A stretch of 41,433 nt of DNA from Collinsella sp. TF06-26 (GTDB taxonomy: Bacteria; Actinomycetota; Coriobacteriia; Coriobacteriales; Coriobacteriaceae): positions 1 through 41,433 of the forward strand of contig NZ_NKXR01000016.1 in the NCBI RefSeq assembly GCF_002232035.1, given 5' to 3'. Shown piece by piece: positions 41,371-41,433 of the stretch (position 1 is its first letter; each line of letters starts with the position of its first letter). The notes beneath the pieces are model-generated. The model was not told the DNA's origin. It did no database searches and saw nothing but the letters and a program-made list of their open reading frames with translations. A program made the translations under genes and the position numbers.

Positions 41371-41433
41371 TTATTTAATTCCCTTGATTCTCATCTTCAT
41401 TGCAACAGCCTCAGGACTCAGCGCAACGCGTTG
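41371..41433 (-). pseudogene. In-frame fragment upstream of the LANTG protein, apparent frameshift
   Basis: On the minus strand the frame is open from the window edge to TAA at 41373-41371 and ends in SPEAVAMKMRIKGIK. Removing one A from the A-rich run at about 41371-41376 would join it to NKIDYTTPAETIRQLQ of the downstream frame, giving one continuous protein. Start candidates are ATG 41400 and 41394, or the gene enters from beyond the window. Confidence 0.4.

Overview
The window reads as a chromosomal segment of a GC-rich, Gram-positive gut actinobacterium of the Coriobacteriia, most likely Collinsella. This is inferred from codon and GC character, AGGAGG-type ribosome sites, a split transketolase with fructose-type PTS genes, a sortase-type surface protein tail and overall gene content; no 16S or other phylogenetic marker was available. 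There is no phage, integrative element, complete IS element or CRISPR array. About 37 genes fill most of the window. The gaps between them are unusually rich in long hairpins and palindromic repeats.

Layout. 1-6.7 kb: PLP aminotransferase, PHP-domain phosphatase, a RlmD/RumA-type rRNA methyltransferase (minus strand), and a three-gene polar amino-acid ABC importer. 6.9-10.1 kb: an EF-G-like GTPase with altered G motifs and a secreted DNA/RNA nuclease. 10.2-17.7 kb: a divergent LacI regulator and a six-gene sugar operon (PTS IIBC, GatZ/KbaZ-family protein, FSA/TalC-type transaldolase, two transketolase halves, PTS IIA). 17.8-23.3 kb: LarE, a HAD phosphatase, a second LacI regulator and GlmS, with a palindrome cluster between the last two. 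23.4-28.6 kb: GntR regulator, YeiH-type transporter, an NtrC-like regulator with a decayed AAA+ domain, a small membrane protein, a nitroreductase and a 96-aa orphan. 28.8-33.0 kb: MarR regulator and a heterodimeric ABC exporter. 33.1-38.0 kb: CysE, DedA, IlvE, LemA and a TetR-like regulator. 38.0-41.4 kb: tRNA-Ser(UGA), a TadA-glycerate kinase fusion, the SRP RNA gene, and the 3' part of a coiled-coil, LANTG-anchored surface protein gene that appears frameshifted.

How the genes work together. The PTS operon looks like a self-contained route from an imported ketose to the pentose-phosphate pool. The IIB/IIC/IIA proteins import and phosphorylate the sugar. The PF08013 protein is proposed to epimerise the sugar phosphate, since no catalytic GatY/KbaY aldolase is present. 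Transaldolase and transketolase then rearrange the product. The LacI regulator and a 20-bp palindrome with a central CG are the likely switch. The amino-acid importer and ilvE lie far apart but share a near-identical palindrome near their promoters, which suggests a common regulator. The MarR-ABC block is a typical self-regulated efflux cassette.

The most interesting items are the PF08013/PTS operon, the TadA-glycerate kinase fusion, the shared importer/ilvE operator, the stacked palindromes upstream of glmS, the long perfect hairpins around ffs and ilvE, a MITE-like 200-bp element, and the regulator with a decayed AAA+ domain.
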